A stretch of DNA of 7,856 bases from Chloroflexota bacterium (GCA_021789355.1 JAJYJR010000257.1:1-7856), one strand, 5' to 3'; positions 1 through 6,257 are shown, counted from the first letter of the stretch. Made by a program: numbers and translations. The notes: generated by a model from the sequence alone, not told the origin.

Positions 1-185
1 GGGAGGTCACGCCGGACGAGCTCGCGGCCAATCCCGACCTCTTCGGCGCCCTCGGCGGATTCCGCAACCGCATCTACCACCACTACTACCGCGACTTCCG
101 TCTCGATGTCCTTCGCGACACCGTCGATGTCGAGCTTCCCGCCAAGCTCGCCCTCTGGAAGGCCCGCCAGGCAGCCACGCCGTAG
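1..185 (+). CDS. HepT-like (HEPN/DUF86) ribonuclease-toxin family protein, C-terminal part
   Basis: This is the 3' end of a gene that enters from the left edge. The reading frame starts at base 3 and runs 60 codons to TAG at 183-185. The visible protein contains FRNRIYHHYY (bases 60-89), which fits the R-x4-H-x-Y motif of HepT proteins, with Arg at 63-65, His at 78-80 and Tyr at 84-86. It is followed by an amphipathic stretch (RDFRLDVLRDTVDVELPAKL) of the kind that closes DUF86 domains. In characterised MntA-HepT systems, HepT is a HEPN RNase toxin and the MntA nucleotidyltransferase adenylylates the motif tyrosine. A partner gene would lie upstream, outside the window, so pairing is inferred. 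The family call rests on this motif and the surrounding pattern. Another HEPN-type protein is possible. Confidence 0.62.
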   Translation, partial: EVTPDELAANPDLFGALGGFRNRIYHHYYRDFRLDVLRDTVDVELPAKLALWKARQAATP

Positions 186-357
186 CCCTGAACGGAGCCG
201 CTGCCCCCAGAAGCATCGCAAACTGCCAACTGACGACTCTCGATTCGCCACCGCATTTGCCTCACCTCACCCGACGCTGGTGATGCAGCCATACCGATCG
301 TCGCCGCGCACCTGCCGGTGCCGGCGGAGCCGACGGTGATCAGGGCGACCTCTCCGC
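186..357. other. Convergent intergenic stretch, no gene recognised
   Basis: The stretch lies between the stop of the HepT-like gene (+) and the stop of the membrane-protein operon (-), so transcripts from both sides run into it. I see no convincing gene. There is a short direct repeat, AACTG-CC-AACTG, around 220-231. A GC-rich self-complementary patch (GCCGGTGCCGGC) lies near 313-324, but its loop is too small for a normal terminator hairpin. No T-tract follows it on either strand. Confidence 0.4.
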
Positions 358-1230
358 TCAGCCGGCCATCTCGCCCGGCCGCGAGCTCACCTCCGATCGA
401 ACGACGCGGGTGCGAACGATCGCGCCGCGCTCGAAGTACGCGAGAAGCGCGAGGCTGACGCCGCCGATGATGAAGTGGACCAGGACCACAGGCAGCTCGA
501 CTGGACGGGCACTGAGCAGCCCGTCAAGCAGGGCCGAGGCGCCGAAGGCCAGCCCGTTGAGCCCCGCGACCAGGAGCAGTCCGGGGATCACGACAAAGCC
601 CAGGGGTATTCGTCTCCACAGCAGTGCGCCGCCGAGGAGCAGCACTGGCGTGCCCAGCGCGTAGTCGACGACCCACTGGGGGCGCATCGCGGCCGCGCTC
701 GGCGGGCTGCCGAGCGAGCTCGTGACGGCCGCCGTCAATCCGACATAGGCGAGCACGGCGATGAGGAGCAGGGCCATGCCGACAACGCGTGCCGGCGCCC
801 GGGTCAGACGCCGGTGGACCTCCTCGGCGTCGATGCTGACCACGATCCCGATCAGGGTCCACGCGCTCAGCGTCACGACCGCGACATACCAGAAGAACCG
901 CCCGCTCAAGGGGGCGCCCACCAGGTACAGGGCGCCGGCGTAGAGGGCGTAGAACAGCGCCCCCGGCCACAGCAGCAGGCCGATGAGCAAGCCGCGCCTC
1001 GCGAGCCCCATCGAGCCCAGCAGGACCGGGACTCCGAGGATCAGATTCGCGGCGTCACCTCCGCGGGACACCTGGACCAGCGGCGACCCGCTGGCGTACG
1101 GGCCATCCGCGCCCGGCACCAGCCCGGCGATCGAGGCGACGGCGAGGGCGAATGCCACGCCGAGCGAGGCGACGTAGGCGACGCTCAGGCTACGCCGGAG
1201 CGGCAGGGCGGCGGCGATGGACGGTGACAT
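358..1230 (-). CDS. Multi-pass membrane protein with apparent 4+4 helix duplication, function unknown
   Basis: A 290-aa protein I cannot assign to a named family. It has about eight hydrophobic segments, near residues 16-38, 58-77, 80-105, 112-131, 148-170, 185-205, 209-235 and 243-266. It ends in a basic, hydrophilic tail. The two halves look related: ILGVPVLLGSMGLARRG (about 64-80) and ALGTPVLLLGGALLWRRI (about 191-208) sit at equivalent places, and each is followed by a long Pro- and Gly-containing helix pair. This suggests duplication of a four-helix unit. The ATG at 1230 is well supported by AAGGGAG about seven bases upstream, which lies in the end of the preceding gene. It is the last gene of the - strand operon, 12 bases after its neighbour. 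A cytoplasmic-membrane location is inferred. Confidence 0.85.
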   Translation of the reverse strand: MSPSIAAALPLRRSLSVAYVASLGVAFALAVASIAGLVPGADGPYASGSPLVQVSRGGDAANLILGVPVLLGSMGLARRGLLIGLLLWPGALFYALYAGALYLVGAPLSGRFFWYVAVVTLSAWTLIGIVVSIDAEEVHRRLTRAPARVVGMALLLIAVLAYVGLTAAVTSSLGSPPSAAAMRPQWVVDYALGTPVLLLGGALLWRRIPLGFVVIPGLLLVAGLNGLAFGASALLDGLLSARPVELPVVLVHFIIGGVSLALLAYFERGAIVRTRVVRSEVSSRPGEMAG

Positions 1231-1242
1231 CAGGTGCTCCCT

Positions 1243-1941
1243 TCACGCTGCCCCGACCGGCCGAAAGCTCGCTGACATCCCCGACGGGGTCCTGCCGATC
1301 CGCAGCGCCGTGACCACGGCCGCGCTGGTGAGCCACAGCGCATAGAGCGGGTAGGGCAGGTAGGCACTCACCCACCCGTCGGCGGCCAGCGGCCCGCTGT
1401 CGAGGACGATCCCGCACACCGGGACCAGCTGGGCAACGGCGGCGAGGAGCGAGAGCCATCCGAGCCAGGCCGGGAAGACGGCCGTGCGGAACGTCAGCAC
1501 GGCGACCGCGACGAGCATGACCGCGAGCGGCAGGTTGGCGACCACGAACAGGGCATCCATGGTGCCGATGAGCGCGGGGTGGCCGGCATCCTGTGGGGCA
1601 CTGGCCAGGCCGACCTGGAAGGCGAGTGCCGCGAGCGTGATCACGGTCGACGCGACGCCGGCACTCATCGCCACGCTCGACAGCCGGCCGCTGTCGCCAT
1701 CGGCCCGCGAGAGGACGCTCCGCAGGCTGCCGAGGAACCAGAGGAAGAAGCCGGCCCCAACCACGAACAGCAGGGCCTGGGCTCGCAGCGCCGCCTGGTT
1801 CTCGGTGTAGTAGGCCACGATCCTGGCGACCGGATCGCTCGCGCTCAGCGCGCCGCGTTCGAAGAGCATGGCCGCGGCGCCGGTCAGGATCGCCCCGAAG
1901 CCGCTCGCCCCCCCCAAGCGTTCCCATCTCGTCTCATCCAT
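1243..1941 (-). CDS. Six-helix membrane protein, DUF4386-like, function unknown
   Basis: A 232-aa protein with about six hydrophobic segments: a weak one near residues 12-28, then 55-75, 90-112, 127-149, 155-181 and 192-212. After the first segment comes a soluble loop with ASDPVARIVAYYTENQAALR. An acidic/basic N-terminus followed by a Tyr-rich loop and regularly spaced helices resembles the DUF4386-type membrane proteins found in Actinomycetota and Chloroflexota. I offer that only as a resemblance from memory. The ATG at 1941 has a strong GGAAGGGGGA eight bases upstream. It starts 27 bases after the 144-aa membrane protein and ends 12 bases before the 290-aa one, so it is very probably co-transcribed with both. 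No catalytic motif is visible. Confidence 0.85.
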   Translation of the reverse strand: MDETRWERLGGASGFGAILTGAAAMLFERGALSASDPVARIVAYYTENQAALRAQALLFVVGAGFFLWFLGSLRSVLSRADGDSGRLSSVAMSAGVASTVITLAALAFQVGLASAPQDAGHPALIGTMDALFVVANLPLAVMLVAVAVLTFRTAVFPAWLGWLSLLAAVAQLVPVCGIVLDSGPLAADGWVSAYLPYPLYALWLTSAAVVTALRIGRTPSGMSASFRPVGAA

Positions 1942-1968
1942 GACTGCTATCCCCCTTCCGTTGCCCGC

Positions 1969-2403
1969 TCACCGGCCCAGCACGGCGTCCGGCGGCCAGC
2001 GCAGCCAGAGCACCGCAGCCAGGACAGCCACATTCACGGCCAGGGCGGCGAGCGTGTTGAACATCGGCCACGTGCTGAAGAACAGCACGATGCCGGTGGC
2101 CGAGACGAGCGCCGCGGCGACGGCCAGCGGCCGCCAGACGCTGTCCGGCACGATCACGCCCCAGAACGACATCGCGGCGATGACGAAGCCGACCAGCGAC
2201 ACGATCCAGAACGCGCCCGCGAGGGTGGTGGCGGTGTCCGCAGAGAGGGACGGAGCGAGCCAGGAGCGGGCGCTTAGCCAGTCGCCGCTCGGCGTGCCGG
2301 GGCGGAACCGGATCCACGCCAGCGCCCCGAGGGCTCCCCCGTGGCCCAGCCCGTGCAGGAGCAGCACGCCCGCCGCGATGAGCTTGATCGTCTGGTCAGA
2401 CAT
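1969..2403 (-). CDS. Small four-helix membrane protein with HGLGH motif
   Basis: A 144-aa protein with four predicted membrane helices, at about residues 7-31, 59-83, 90-112 and 115-135. The first helix carries LLHGLGHGGALGAL, placing His17 and His21 one helical turn apart inside the membrane segment. Such a pair could bind a metal or haem, but this is speculation from spacing only. The ATG at 2403 overlaps the stop of the upstream oxidoreductase in the eight-base string ATGTCTGA, a typical translational-coupling arrangement. A GGAGG lies nine bases upstream inside that gene. Downstream, a 27-base gap leads to the 232-aa membrane protein. I do not recognise a characterised family. A subunit or accessory role with the neighbouring membrane proteins is inferred from gene order. 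Confidence 0.85.
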   Translation of the reverse strand: MSDQTIKLIAAGVLLLHGLGHGGALGALAWIRFRPGTPSGDWLSARSWLAPSLSADTATTLAGAFWIVSLVGFVIAAMSFWGVIVPDSVWRPLAVAAALVSATGIVLFFSTWPMFNTLAALAVNVAVLAAVLWLRWPPDAVLGR

Positions 2404-2845
2404 GTCCCTGCGCCTCCGCTGGCTCGACCCGGAACACCGGGTGGTCGGCCGGATCGGGGAGCGCCGCGAAGAACTCGCGCGCCCGCCACCCCATGTGCTC
2501 GCGATACGCGGTCACGACGCGGTCGTGCTCGTCGCCGCCGACCTCGACCGCGTGGAACCCTTCCGTTGTCCGGCCTCGGCGCAGCTCTCCCTCGCCCGCC
2601 GCGCGCAGGTTGCGCACCCAGTGGGTCTCACCGCCGCCCGCGACGAGGTAGCGAGCGCCCCCGACCTCGAGCGTGGGGACCGGTGTCCGGATCGGACGCC
2701 CCGTGCACCGGCCGCGCACGGTGAGCGTCGGGCCGCCGAGCCAGAGCGTGACCGGGTTCACCACGCGGCGCATGAAGAACCGCGAGGGCACGTACGGTCG
2801 CGGTTCCCTCTCGTTCGTGGTCGTCGATAGATCAGTCTGCGGCAT
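2396..2845 (-). CDS. Nitroreductase/deazaflavin-dependent (F420) oxidoreductase, DDN family
   Basis: A 149-aa protein of the usual length for the small split-barrel family that includes mycobacterial Ddn, whose members use reduced F420 (or related deazaflavins) to reduce quinones, nitro-compounds and similar substrates. The diagnostic stretches are visible. TVRGRCTGRPIRTPVPTLEV (residues 42-61) corresponds to the family's T-x-GR-x-SG-x-x-R-x-x-P strand. Then come YLVAGGG (66-72) and HWVRNLRAAGEGELRRG (75-91), corresponding to the P-x-W-x-x-NL-x-A-x-P segment. The C-terminal part (DEHDRVVTAYREH and onward) is the common closing helix. The start is secure: AAGGAGG lies six bases before the ATG at 2845. 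It overlaps the preceding small gene by 14 bases and the following membrane gene by 8. Its substrate cannot be read from sequence, and F420 use is inferred from the family. Confidence 0.88.
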   Translation of the reverse strand: MPQTDLSTTTNEREPRPYVPSRFFMRRVVNPVTLWLGGPTLTVRGRCTGRPIRTPVPTLEVGGARYLVAGGGETHWVRNLRAAGEGELRRGRTTEGFHAVEVGGDEHDRVVTAYREHMGWRAREFFAALPDPADHPVFRVEPAEAQGHV

Positions 2846-3134
2846 CGAAATCCTCCTTCGATCGTTCGATCGTTCGTGCGTCCGCCGTCACGGTCTCTGC
2901 CGACGCAGGCATGCGTTGGGCAGCGATGAGCCCGAGGCCCGCGTCCCGCAGCCGGGTCAGCAGGCCGTACAGCGCGGCCTGGTCGACGGCCCGGAAGATC
3001 AGGAGCGAGTCGCCGTCCGGCAGCAGCCGGAGCTCGTCGCAACCGAGGGACGTGGCGCGTCGCTGGTCGAGGTGGCCGGCGACCCGGATCTCGTAGCGGT
3101 CCATGCCCTGATGCTCGGGCTCGCGCGCCCTCAT
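2832..3134 (-). CDS. Small conserved-looking protein of unknown function
   Basis: Taken from the ATG at 3134 this is 100 aa. The core is compact and looks folded: DRYEIRVAGHLDQRRATSLG, then DSLLIFRAVDQAALYGLLTR, then LRDAGLGLIAAQRM. This is a beta-strand/helix pattern reminiscent of small uncharacterised proteins with a YEIRV-x-GHLD start and a VDQAAL-x-GLL helix, which I recall only as unnamed hypotheticals. A charged tail (ETVTADARTIERSKEDFDAAD) follows and overlaps the oxidoreductase gene by 14 bases. A weak GAGG precedes 3134. The internal ATG at 3104 (90 aa) begins right at the conserved core and is a real alternative. An upstream extension to 3308 would run through the inter-gene hairpins and into the regulator gene with very Pro/Arg-rich sequence, so I rejected it. 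Tight coupling suggests it works with the oxidoreductase, perhaps as a partner or dimerising unit. Confidence 0.75.
   Translation of the reverse strand: MRAREPEHQGMDRYEIRVAGHLDQRRATSLGCDELRLLPDGDSLLIFRAVDQAALYGLLTRLRDAGLGLIAAQRMPASAETVTADARTIERSKEDFDAAD
2857..2880. repeat. Tandem 8-bp repeat, three units, before the oxidoreductase RBS
   Basis: Read on the + strand, TTCGATCG occurs at 2857-2864 and again at 2865-2872, followed by the degenerate copy TTCGTGCG at 2873-2880. The array lies inside the 3' end of the ~100-aa gene (encoding roughly RTIERSKE). Its distal unit abuts the GGAGG that serves the oxidoreductase. The unit length is not a multiple of three, so gain or loss of one unit would shift the frame of the upstream protein's tail. 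The CGATCG cores can also base-pair with each other. Confidence 0.7.
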
Positions 3135-3172
3135 GGCGCCTCGCGAAAGGCCGGTTGTTCGTCGCGCGAGGG

Positions 3173-3215
3173 CCCTCCCGAAAGGAGGGGGGTCGGGCCC
3201 CGACAATCCGGGGCC
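3173..3215 (-). terminator. Two tandem GC hairpins between regulator and operon
   Basis: In transcription order, five bases after the regulator's stop there is a 7-bp perfect stem, GGCCCCG with CGGGGCC (3215-3196, six-base loop). A second 6-bp stem follows, CCCTCC with GGAGGG (3189-3173, five-base loop). Neither is followed by a T-run, so a classic intrinsic terminator is not clear. They could cause partial termination, stabilise the 3' end of the regulator mRNA, or set different levels for the regulator and the downstream genes. Confidence 0.45.
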
Positions 3216-3220
3216 GGGCG

Positions 3221-5941
3221 TCAGACGAGGCCGACCTGCTGGGCGCGCAGGAGCGCCTGGGTCCGGCTCGTCGCGCCAAGCTTGGCGAGCACGTGGCCGA
3301 CATGCCACTTCGCCGTGCCGAGCGAGACCGTCAGGCCGGCCGCGATCTCCGCGTTGCTCGCGCCGTGGGCCATCAGGCGCAGGACATCGAGCTCACGGGC
3401 GGTGAGCGCCTCGAGCAGCCGCCCGTCGGCGGCCTGCCACACCGATGTCCCGGACGTCGATGGCCGTGGCGAGCCAGCCTCGGTCGGCTCGGCGGCGAGA
3501 GCGCCGATCACGGCGTCGACGAACGCGGGCGCAGCCGTGCGGACCTGCGGCAGGAGGTGGGCGACGCGTCGCCCGTCGTCGACGAAGCGCCGGATATAGG
3601 CGCCAGGGGCGGCGAGCTCGACCGAATGACCGAGCGCTCGCACGGCGTCCGCCCGACGGCCCATCGCCTCGGCCACCGCCGCCTCGAGGACGCCGATCGA
3701 AATGAGGTCGGCGACGGCGCCGGCAGCTTCCTGCGCCTCCTTCGTCCGGGCGAGCAGCTCGCCAGCCTCCTCGGGCCTGCCCTGCGCCAGGCGCACCCGT
3801 GCGATCGTCGTATCCATCGAACGACGCAGGACCTCGAGGAGCGGTGAGCCGGGCGGTGCGTCGGGCGTTGCCCGGTCCGCCCATCGCCCCGCGCCCGCCA
3901 CATCGCCCAGCCGCAGGAGGAGCCGGGCCTCGAGCTCGCCGGCGAGCCCGGGGAGCGCCATGCCGGTCGAGCGACGGTCACGCGCACTGGTGTGGAGCGC
4001 CTCGAACGCACCATCCTGCTCGCCGCAGGCGAGGCGAACGAGCGCGAGGTAGGAGATCGCCCAGCCGAGCACGGGACGGCCGACCCCCATCTGGCGGGCT
4101 GCCTCGAACCCTGCTTCGAGTTCACGACGGGCTTCGACGAGGTCGTTCGCCTCGTAGCGCACGATGCCGAGCACCACGCGGGCCGGCCAGGCGATCAGTC
4201 GGGGCCTGCCGTGCGCATCGGCCTGCTGTGCCAGGACGGTGCGGCAGATCGCCTCGGCCTCGCCGCGCTGACCGACGAGCGCAAGGGCGTGGCCCAGGGG
4301 GTTGACCGCGGGCAGGACCGCCATCGGGTTTCCGACCTCGAGCGCTTCCCCGTACCCGGCCCGTAAGGTGTCGACGGCCGCCCCATAGTCGCCGCGCGCG
4401 AGCCGTCCGAGGCCCGCTGCCAGCAGGCCGAGGGAGCGGAAGAGCCGATCAGGGCCGACGAGCACGAGTCCCTCGTTCGCCAGGCGCTCCGCGTCCGGCC
4501 CGGTGACCGTGGCCATCATCGCCTGGAGAATGAGCAACCGTCCCTCCGCCGGCCCGCGCGCGCCCCCCGAGGCGAGACGTTGCCCAGCGAGCGCGAGAGC
4601 GGCCCCGACCTGACCCGTCTCGAAGAGCGTCCACGCCTGCAGCCAGACGAGCTCGGGGCTCGCGGCGACCTGGTCCGGTGGCAGGGCCCGCAACCAGCCG
4701 AGGATGGTCGCCAGTTCGCCGGCCTCGAATGCCGGCCGGGCGGCATGCTCGACGAGTGCGAGCGCGCGGTCGAGCGCGCCCGCAGCCAGCGCATGGTCGA
4801 TTGCCTCCGACGGGAGACCGGCGCCATCGAACCAGGCGGCGGCGCGCGCGTGCAGCGCACGTCGCTCATCCTCGCCGAGCTGCAAGCGCAGGTAGTCGGC
4901 GAAGAGGCGGTGGTAGCGATACCAGCGCCGCTCGGTATCGAGCGGCACGAGGAAGAGGTTGGCCCGCTCGGCCCGCTCGAGGAGCGCGCCGGCGTCGGGG
5001 CGACCGGACAGCTCACGACAGAGCGCGCCCGTGAAGCGCTCGGCGATGGAGGTCCGGACCAGGAACGGGCGAAGCTCCTCGTCGACCCCGGCGAGGACCT
5101 CATCGGCCAGGTAGTCGAAGACGAACCGCTGGCTGCCCCCGAAGGCGTCGATCAGCGTCGCCGGATCGGGCCGATTGCGCAGCGAGATCGCGGCCAGCTG
5201 GAGACCGGCGATCCAGCCCTCGGTTCGCTCGACGAGGCGCTCGACGAGGCCGGGCTCGAGCGAGAGGCCCGCGGCCGCGAGATGGACGGACGCCTCGTCG
5301 TTGGTGCAGCGCAGGTCGTCGGCCCGCAGCTCGAGAAGCCGTCCGTGGGCCCGCAATCGAGCGAGCGGCAGCGGCGGGTCCTCGCGGGTCAGGAGCACCA
5401 GGTGTGCGAAGGGCGGCCCGCGCTCGATGAGGAACCGGACGAGGCGATGGACGGGCTCCGCACTGACGAGCTGGTAGTCGTCGATCACCAGCACGAACGG
5501 CTCGTCACTCTCGGTCAACGCCTCGACCAGCGAGGCGCTCACGAGCTCCGGGCCGGGGGTCGCCCCGGGACCGAACAGGTCCGCGGTCGCCCCGGCCGCC
5601 GTTGGACGGACCGTCGCCAGGCTCGCGCAGAGGTAGCGGGTGAACCGGGCGAGATCGTTGTCGGCCGCGTCGAGCGAGAGCCAGGCGCAGGCGACCTCCC
5701 GCGACCGAAGCCAGTCGACGACGGCGACCGTCTTCCCGTACCCGGGTGGCGCCGAGAGCAGGACCAGGCGGGTGCCGTCCTCGAGTCCGCGATCGAGCAA
5801 CGCGCTCAGGCGCGGTCGCTCGCCATGACCCGCCCCGGTGACCGGAGCCCGGAGCTTGGTCGAGACGAGCGGCTGGGTCGACGTCCGGTCCAGAGGTTGG
5901 GAGCGATGGTGGCGCGCGGCCAAGGGGCCCGGTGAGGTCAT
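3221..5941 (-). CDS. LuxR-family regulator with MalT-like STAND ATPase domain
   Basis: A 906-aa protein, close to MalT's ~900 aa, and of the signal-transducing ATPase (STAND/LAL) class. N-terminal PLVSTKLRAP (about 24-33) is the common lead-in. Walker A is APPGYGKT (64-71), Walker B is VLVIDDYQ (150-157), a sensor-like LTRED lies at 184-188, and TEGWIAGLQLA (240-250) and YRYHRLFADYL (341-351) are typical of the NTPase-winged-helix region. The long Ala/Leu/Arg-rich middle fits TPR-like helical repeats. The C-terminal ~60 residues are a LuxR helix-turn-helix (LTARELDVLRLMAHGASNAE, then VSLGTAKWHVGHVLAKLGA). It probably binds a small ligand and ATP, oligomerises and activates promoters, most simply its own and the following operon. 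The ATG at 5941 fits the family N-terminus but lacks a Shine-Dalgarno. The open frame extends to 6055 without conserved sequence. Confidence 0.92.
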   Translation of the reverse strand: MTSPGPLAARHHRSQPLDRTSTQPLVSTKLRAPVTGAGHGERPRLSALLDRGLEDGTRLVLLSAPPGYGKTVAVVDWLRSREVACAWLSLDAADNDLARFTRYLCASLATVRPTAAGATADLFGPGATPGPELVSASLVEALTESDEPFVLVIDDYQLVSAEPVHRLVRFLIERGPPFAHLVLLTREDPPLPLARLRAHGRLLELRADDLRCTNDEASVHLAAAGLSLEPGLVERLVERTEGWIAGLQLAAISLRNRPDPATLIDAFGGSQRFVFDYLADEVLAGVDEELRPFLVRTSIAERFTGALCRELSGRPDAGALLERAERANLFLVPLDTERRWYRYHRLFADYLRLQLGEDERRALHARAAAWFDGAGLPSEAIDHALAAGALDRALALVEHAARPAFEAGELATILGWLRALPPDQVAASPELVWLQAWTLFETGQVGAALALAGQRLASGGARGPAEGRLLILQAMMATVTGPDAERLANEGLVLVGPDRLFRSLGLLAAGLGRLARGDYGAAVDTLRAGYGEALEVGNPMAVLPAVNPLGHALALVGQRGEAEAICRTVLAQQADAHGRPRLIAWPARVVLGIVRYEANDLVEARRELEAGFEAARQMGVGRPVLGWAISYLALVRLACGEQDGAFEALHTSARDRRSTGMALPGLAGELEARLLLRLGDVAGAGRWADRATPDAPPGSPLLEVLRRSMDTTIARVRLAQGRPEEAGELLARTKEAQEAAGAVADLISIGVLEAAVAEAMGRRADAVRALGHSVELAAPGAYIRRFVDDGRRVAHLLPQVRTAAPAFVDAVIGALAAEPTEAGSPRPSTSGTSVWQAADGRLLEALTARELDVLRLMAHGASNAEIAAGLTVSLGTAKWHVGHVLAKLGATSRTQALLRAQQVGLV

Positions 5942-5949
5942 CGCGGAGC

Positions 5950-5978
5950 AGCGTACTGCGCGCCCGTCGCTCGGAATC
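5950..5978 (-). promoter_or_regulatory. Candidate regulator promoter, possibly leaderless
   Basis: On the - strand, TACGCT (5955-5950) fits the TAnnnT form of a -10 box and lies only eight bases before the ATG at 5941. Seventeen bases further up is GATTCC (5978-5973), a weak -35. The missing Shine-Dalgarno before this ATG agrees with transcription starting at or very near the start codon. The match is short and could be chance. Confidence 0.25.
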
Positions 5979-5987
5979 GTGGTTCCG
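5972..5987. promoter_or_regulatory. Inverted repeat CGGAA-N6-TTCCG upstream of the regulator
   Basis: Perfect 5-bp arms, CGGAA (5972-5976) and TTCCG (5983-5987), are separated by six bases, a usual geometry for a dimeric operator. Its near edge is 31 bases before the regulator ATG, overlapping the proposed -35 area. It is a candidate site for autoregulation or another factor. There is no direct evidence of binding. Confidence 0.35.
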
Positions 5988-6026
5988 GTCACTTGCCAAG
6001 CAGTGCCGTCAAGCGCTCGCCGTGCA

Positions 6027-6042
6027 GGCGCGAGCTCGCGCC
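6027..6042. promoter_or_regulatory. Perfect 16-bp palindrome GGCGCGAGCTCGCGCC
   Basis: All eight base pairs match with no spacer. It lies about 85 bases upstream of the regulator start in sequence with no recognised gene. It is a candidate operator. GC-rich palindromes do arise by chance in this composition, so confidence is modest. Confidence 0.35.
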
Positions 6043-6092
6043 GGCGACGCGGCACCCATCGGCGCCCGCCCGAGGCGCACCCGGGGCACTTC

Positions 6093-6257
6093 CTACGGCA
6101 GGTGGAACGTCGGCGCCGGATCGGCTCCCTGCGCCACGCACGAGGTGTCGAGGCCGCTCGCCGTGCCGGCGTCGATGAACCGTGCGATCACCTGTGGACC
6201 GCAGCCGAGGTGGCCGACGACGTGCTCCTGGGCGGGCATCACGGGCACCGCGGAGGT
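6093..6257 (-). pseudogene. Remnant of a TAP-like alpha/beta hydrolase, C-terminal end only
   Basis: On the - strand the frame from 6257 to the TAG at 6095-6093 reads TSAVPVMPAQEHVVGHLGCG, then PQVIARFIDAGTASGLDTSC, then VAQGADPAPTFHLP. This matches the closing segment of secreted alpha/beta hydrolases with a TAP-like C-terminal domain: a hydrophobic strand, P-x-Q-x-H (the last catalytic-triad His region), then a conserved Cys, an 'IARFIDAG' helix, and a second Cys in TSCV before a Pro/Phe/Pro ending. An in-frame TAG at 6260-6258 lies just upstream, and no nucleophile elbow or Asp motif is found further up, so the gene body is missing. An isolated 48-aa reading frame begins at the ATG at 6239, but without an obvious role. 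I read it as a truncated relic. The family call is from memory of the pattern. Confidence 0.55.

Noticed and set aside
313..324. GCCGGTGCCGGC palindrome as a terminator of the membrane-protein operon
   Set aside because: The loop would be only two bases and no T-run follows on either strand.
475..1227. 250-codon open frame on the + strand
   Set aside because: It is antisense to the 290-aa membrane protein. The translation is low-complexity charged residues with no recognisable family, and the - strand frame has helices and a good ribosome site.
1868..2830. 320-codon open frame on the + strand
   Set aside because: It spans the antisense of three - strand genes, including the clearly recognisable oxidoreductase. 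The composition is that of a shadow frame.
3135..3308. N-terminal extension of the small ~100-aa protein to an ATG at 3308
   Set aside because: It would run through two hairpins and overlap the regulator's HTH coding region. The added residues are Pro/Arg/Gly-rich and lack any domain character.
4580..5935. 451-codon open frame on the + strand
   Set aside because: It lies wholly antisense to the LuxR/MalT-type gene. Its translation is Arg/Glu/Gly/Gln-rich without domains, as expected from the antisense of a GC-rich gene, and the - strand protein has clear motifs throughout.
5942..6055. N-terminal extension of the regulator to 6055
   Set aside because: The extra 38 residues are basic and family-unlike. 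The usual MalT-type N-terminus begins about 25 residues after the 5941 ATG.
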